Below, piece after piece: positions 8,212 to 11,247 of a stretch of 11,247 nt of DNA (the stretch's first letter is position 1; every line of letters begins with the position of its first letter). The notes beneath the pieces are model-generated. The model saw only the letters and a list, made by a program, of their open reading frames with translations, did not search any database and was not told the DNA's origin. This DNA is from Phoronis ovalis (taxonomy: Eukaryota > Phoronida > Phoronidae): the NCBI GenBank assembly GCA_028565635.1, contig JAOXYB010055034.1, forward strand, positions 1 through 11,247, given 5' to 3'. The translations under genes and the position numbers were made by a program.

Positions 8212-8283
8212 GAAAAGGGTATTAGCTCTGAAGAGACAACTGCATTGTCTTGTGAATCTACTATTATTGACAAGCTTTTTCAG
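8212..8283 (+). CDS. USP deubiquitinase, short variable exon
   Basis: This 72-bp, 24-codon exon reads EKGISSEETTALSC then ESTIIDKLFQ. Its second half fits the USP segment ES-[IV]-[IV]-x-x-LFQG that leads into the zinc-binding fingers. The first half is a polar linker, where USP proteins differ most in length. The acceptor is TTATTTTAG ending at 8211, the donor is CAG|GTAAGA (near consensus), and both ends are phase 0. The join to the next exon gives KLFQ|GKQQS, the expected LFQG motif. Linking it directly to LHEELQ from the previous exon is plausible, but phase alone cannot exclude a further exon in the 1.2-kb gap. Confidence 0.88.
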
Positions 8284-8791
8284 GTAAGAAATAGCTTCCA
8301 AATGCATTTCCTTTTTTATGTTTGAGGTAGCACTTCTGTTAATGTACCATGCCTCTTGGTTTATAAAATGACATCTACATGGGTAGGTTAAATAAATTTA
8401 TTACTTAACCTCCATTTTTTGGATATAAAATATTTGAGACAAAATAAGAAAAAACCTTTCTGAAAGGAAATTTCCAAATGAGTGTACTGAAACTAATGAT
8501 CCTAGATTGAGCTGGAGTTGTGGTACATTATTCGTATTATCATAATCGCCTTGAAAAAGACTCATTGATGCGTAAAATTGAAAATGCTTTTCATAATTAC
8601 TCAGGTTCATACCTCATTACAACCTTTAACTGCCTATAGTAAGCAATTACACTTGGTTTGCAAAACGGTTCGACGTATAAGTAGGTTAAATAGCCATCAT
8701 TGGATTGCTATACACTCCCGATAGTAACTTGTATCGGTTGGTTTTTTGTTGTACCAGCAGTAACCTGTCTTTGCCTTTTGTGTGTTTTTAG
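8284..8791 (+). other. Intron between the variable and zinc-knuckle exons
   Basis: This 508-bp phase 0 intron has a donor GTAAGA and an acceptor TTTGTGTGTTTTTAG, ending at 8791. It includes a 27-nt near-palindrome at 8385-8411. The 11-mer TAGGTTAAATA of its left arm recurs near 8683. No other content was recognised. Confidence 0.7.
8385..8411. repeat. Near-perfect 27-nt palindrome
   Basis: AGGTTAA at 8385-8391 pairs with TTAACCT at 8405-8411, and the interior, which contains AAATTT, is itself partly self-complementary. It lies in an intron and could form a small hairpin or mark the end of an element. The shared 11-mer near 8683 hints at the second possibility. Confidence 0.6.
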
Positions 8792-8908
8792 GGTAAGCAG
8801 CAGTCAATTATTACATGTACAACCTGCAAGCATCGCAGTGAAACATTAGAACCATTCAAGTATCTGTCCTTGTCCCTACCAGCAAACGAAATTAGTTGCA
8901 CATTACAG
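8792..8908 (+). CDS. USP deubiquitinase, first zinc-knuckle exon (last exon visible)
   Basis: This 117-bp, 39-codon exon reads GKQQSIITCTTCKHRSETLE, then PFKYLSLSLP and ANEISCTLQ. It encodes the start of the USP fingers: CTTC is the first CxxC pair of the zinc ribbon, and the strand PFxxLSLxLP is a family hallmark. CTLQ would normally continue into DC(L/I)xxF in the next exon. The acceptor is GTTTTTAG ending at 8791, the donor is CAG|GTAATA, and both ends are phase 0. I looked for the second CxxC pair, an LKRF-type strand and the HYxxY catalytic His segment in 8909-11247 and did not find them. They should lie beyond the right edge, or the gene is truncated. Confidence 0.92.
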
Positions 8909-9051
8909 GTAATAAGCAAAACACTATTTTAAAGGTGACATTTTTTAACCCCTTGCACATAGGCATATGGTTCAAATATACAATTAATTTTCCAAACCGC
9001 TTTAATGGTAATAAATGTTTTAAAATATCTTGCCTGATGTTTTAATTAAAG

Positions 9052-9133
9052 TTTTTTTAGGTCACAAGTCAATATTATCACAATCAATCAAGATACTGTC
9101 TCTAGCCTACAATTAATTTTTCGTGTTGGCACG
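9052..9133 (+). repeat. Dispersed repeat, copy 2
   Basis: This copy matches 2431-2493 in the same orientation. After a T-run and AGGTCACAAGTC it has about 20 extra bases, then the well-conserved core at 9101-9133, 30 of 33 identical to copy 1. Similarity fades after GGCACG. The shared sharp right-hand decay suggests an element boundary. Confidence 0.7.
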
Positions 9134-9604
9134 GCCAATAAAGTTTTTCTCGTAATTTAAACCTCAACTTTAAATCTTTCAAATTCACATAGGATAATTA
9201 TGCTCGACTGCGAACTTATTATGATATGATGTGCATAAATATTTATCACTCACGCTAATAAAAATGATTCAATCTTTGTGCACTTTCAACGAAAACTCAA
9301 ATTTCGAATGATATCCAAACTGTGTGTAACTCGTTTCGATAATGTACAAGGTACGTGTAAGATCTGAATTATTTTCAAAAAATGCGATCAAGATAGGGTT
9401 TTAACTGTCGCTCCCGACGTAAAGATGTGTAATAACTTTCTATTTGAAAGCGTTTACGAAGGTTATCGTCCAGTCCGCTAAATGTAATTTCGAAGTCTTA
9501 TATTTTTTGTTGCAGTGGTTATCGATATTGATATATTTTGTCAATCATTTTTCTTCTTCAAACTCTAACATGTGAGTTGGATTTTAAACGTAATGCGTCT
9601 TCTG

Positions 9605-9640
9605 AATGGTGTAGTGGAAAGATGGATACAATCCCGCCGC
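9605..9640 (+). other. tRNA-like scrap, possible SINE remnant
   Basis: TGGTGTAGTGG fits the loose A-box pattern of a polymerase III promoter, and GGATACAATCCCGCC resembles a degraded B-box. They are only about 6 nt apart, far too close for a real tRNA, so any tRNA-derived element here has lost its middle. This is weak evidence, given by eye. Confidence 0.2.
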
Positions 9641-9769
9641 AGTCACTTTCTTAATTTTCGACATTATTTTAAATAAAAAGGTTTTGCTACCCGTAATTTT
9701 AAAGCAGTGGTGTTTTCTAACAATTATTGAAATTACAGTTGAAACATCGTCATACAGTATGTGTAGTAA

Positions 9770-9801
9770 GGGACGTGTGGGACGAGCGGGACGAGCGGGA
9801 C
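9770..9801 (+). repeat. Short 9-bp tandem repeat
   Basis: Units GGGACGTGT, GGGACGAGC, GGGACGAGC and a partial GGGAC lie head to tail, 3.5 copies in all. The GC-rich run stands out from the AT-rich flanks. Confidence 0.85.
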
Positions 9802-9925
9802 ATCAGGAACTTCTAATAAATTATAGCAAACTATTGTCATTTCAAAGTATAAATATTCATAATAGCAAGGATGATTGAAAGAAAACATGTACGCATATTT
9901 TAACTTAAAATAATAAAAATTACAG

Positions 9926-9955
9926 TAAAGTATCGGCACTTAAAGTATCGGCACT
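9926..9955 (+). repeat. Perfect 15-bp tandem duplication
   Basis: TAAAGTATCGGCACT occurs at 9926-9940 and again immediately at 9941-9955 with no mismatch, so the duplication is probably recent. Confidence 0.95.
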
Positions 9956-10071
9956 TTTTGTGATTTTTTTTAGTTTAACTTTGAAATTTTTCTAGGAGTA
10001 CCTATATTTTTAATTTGCGAGCTTGTAAGTTGTTGTTCGATGACCTGGAATTTCGTGAAAATCAAATGGTT

Positions 10072-10111
10072 TTGCGAAAAATCTCGAAATCTCTAATTGC
10101 GAAAAATCTCG
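10072..10111. repeat. Repeated 15-mer within a stop-free minus-strand stretch
   Basis: TTGCGAAAAATCTCG occurs at 10072-10086 and 10097-10111 without mismatch. The surrounding minus strand is stop-free for about 78 codons (10010-10243). Its translation has a less AT-biased composition than the neighbouring open runs, but no domain that I recognise, so it is recorded as repeat and not as a gene. Confidence 0.6.
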
Positions 10112-11159
10112 TCTTGGTAGGAGTCTCAGTCTAAAGCCATTGTTGTAGCAGAATATTATTGAAGTTTTATCATCCGTTGCTACAAAATTTTGCAATGCCT
10201 GAGCAACTATCTTTCGAGCCAGACAAATAAAGACCATTATCAAAGGGAGATACTTATGACACTTGTTATTTTGTTTGGGATGTCACTCAAGGTAAAATAT
10301 CTATTTGCAAATACTATTGACTTTATTGACATAATAACCACAACCGAGACGAATTACTGCATTTTTTCTTCATCCACATTGCTTTTGTTAGATTATGCTT
10401 TGCATAGTATCACACTGCTCATCATATGTAATGTTACATCATTTCTTGTTTTATTTGAAACTATTTTTTTTTTTTTTTAATGGACTAAAATTGTAATCCA
10501 TCCATAAGATGTAAAATGTAAGAATAAAACTTTTTTTATTTTAAAACATAATTATTTCAATGTAAATGAATAAAAACTAGTTCTACTCATAACAGGGTAC
10601 AATTGATTTAACAAAACTGCAATATATAAATTGTTAGTTTGACCAAATATTCCACATTAATTTTAAATACTAGTTGATTCCCAACAGTAGCTATGAAACT
10701 TATAAAAAAAGTTTTACAATCCTTTATAATGCAAGTAGTGGGTACAACTTGTTTAGTATGTTGTATAAATATTTTAGCTTTAAGAACATTCTTGCATCAC
10801 AAACCACATAGATATATACTATGTACAATGTAACAGTTAAATGCATCTGCACCATTCCACCATAGTTTTTTTTAGTAACTGTCATGTGATATACACTTTT
10901 ATAAAGAACCTATGAAGTCATATGTATAATATTGTATTGCTTAAAAAAGAATATAGGGATGATAGAACTAAACTGTAAACCTCATGACAAAGATATAACG
11001 TTATGGCACATGGCAACATTTGTGTTGACATGTCATACTTACTAGTATAATATATGTTGCGATTATGCTTGATTGTTAAACATATAAATCTAATTTAAAA
11101 TAATTTAAGAATCAAGTTTCACAGAAGATCTGCTATAACAAAAACAGCCAAAACAGTTC

Positions 11160-11247
11160 ACAGTAGGCCCATTCACACTTACACTTGGAGCGCTTCAGAA
11201 TAAAGCGCTTCACTTTCCGTCCACACTGGCATGCTTTAATTCGCTTC
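11160..11247. repeat. GCGCTTC-containing repeat at the right edge, truncated
   Basis: The motif AGCGCTTCA occurs twice within 30 bp (near 11190 and 11203), followed by a related TTCGCTTC at the very end. These lie among CATTCACACTT and GTCCACACTGG, which look like one another. Composition differs from the AT-rich DNA to the left. It is probably the terminal part of a repetitive element whose rest lies beyond the window. Confidence 0.4.

Larger units (their letters stand above)
8909..11247 (+). other. Intron-like AT-rich region after the last visible USP exon
   Basis: No further USP exon is recognisable. A strong-looking acceptor, TTTTTTGTTGCAG, ending at 9516 leads into a short run without USP similarity. 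The region carries the second dispersed repeat copy (9052-9133), a tRNA-like scrap (about 9605-9640), small tandem repeats (9770-9801 and 9926-9955), a repeated 15-mer (10072-10111), a T-run at about 10466-10479 and a GCGCTTC-containing repeat at the right edge. It is either a long intron of the same gene or DNA downstream of a truncated copy. Confidence 0.5.

Noticed and set aside
8401-8610. 69-codon open run on the minus strand
   Set aside because: Intronic, without motif, and antisense to the USP gene; best explained as chance.
9504-9575. Good-looking splice acceptor (TTTTTTGTTGCAG) with a short open run after it
   Set aside because: The run ends in TGA after about 20 codons without a donor and does not match the next expected USP segment (DC..F, second CxxC).
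10190-10480. 96-codon hydrophobic open run ending in a T-run
   Set aside because: Composition follows the AT-rich DNA and ends in poly-Phe from the T-tract. It shows no USP finger or His-box motif.
1-11247. Bacterial features such as operons, ribosome binding sites and CRISPR arrays
   Set aside because: The spliced USP gene with GT-AG introns shows eukaryotic DNA. No regularly spaced identical repeats are present.

Overview
This is AT-rich eukaryotic DNA, very probably from a metazoan and most likely an invertebrate. No long uninterrupted ORF encodes a recognisable protein. Instead, six short exon-like blocks on the + strand have AG acceptors and GT donors and join in one frame. They encode part of a ubiquitin-specific protease (USP, peptidase family C19). 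Introns of 0.35 to 4.1 kb separate them, and these hold decayed mobile-element and virus-like sequence.

Layout. 1-389: the decayed 3' end of a transposase-like gene. 390-1669: AT-rich DNA in which I see no gene. 1670-1719 and 2072-2144: two small exons for a polar linker upstream of the protease core. 2145-6257: a large intron. It contains a MITE-like hairpin (2293-2382), one copy of a dispersed repeat (2431-2493), a minus-strand pseudogene of an A32/FtsK-HerA-like DNA-packaging ATPase as found in Polinton/Maverick and adintovirus-type elements (about 2724-3411), a G-rich duplicated block with a G-quadruplex motif (about 3580-3634), and a long imperfect inverted repeat (4855-5060 with 5780-5994). 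6258-6476: the exon with the USP Cys box. 6899-7000: the exon with the QQDSQE box. 8212-8283: a short variable exon. 8792-8908: the exon with the first CxxC zinc knuckle. 8909-11247: intron-like DNA with small repeats; the dispersed repeat recurs at 9052-9133, and an unclassified repeat begins at the right edge.

The deubiquitinase gene is incomplete at both ends. Its 5' exons, and the exons for the second zinc pair, the catalytic His and Asp, and the C-terminus, are not in the window. All catalytic-region junctions are phase 0. The Cys box carries an unusual Thr where the family normally has Gly.

I do not see a new multigene system here. The most informative signals are the virus-like ATPase fossil inside the USP intron, the long inverted repeat in the same intron, the dispersed repeat pair, and the atypical Cys box. 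All were found by reading the sequence; no database search was run.
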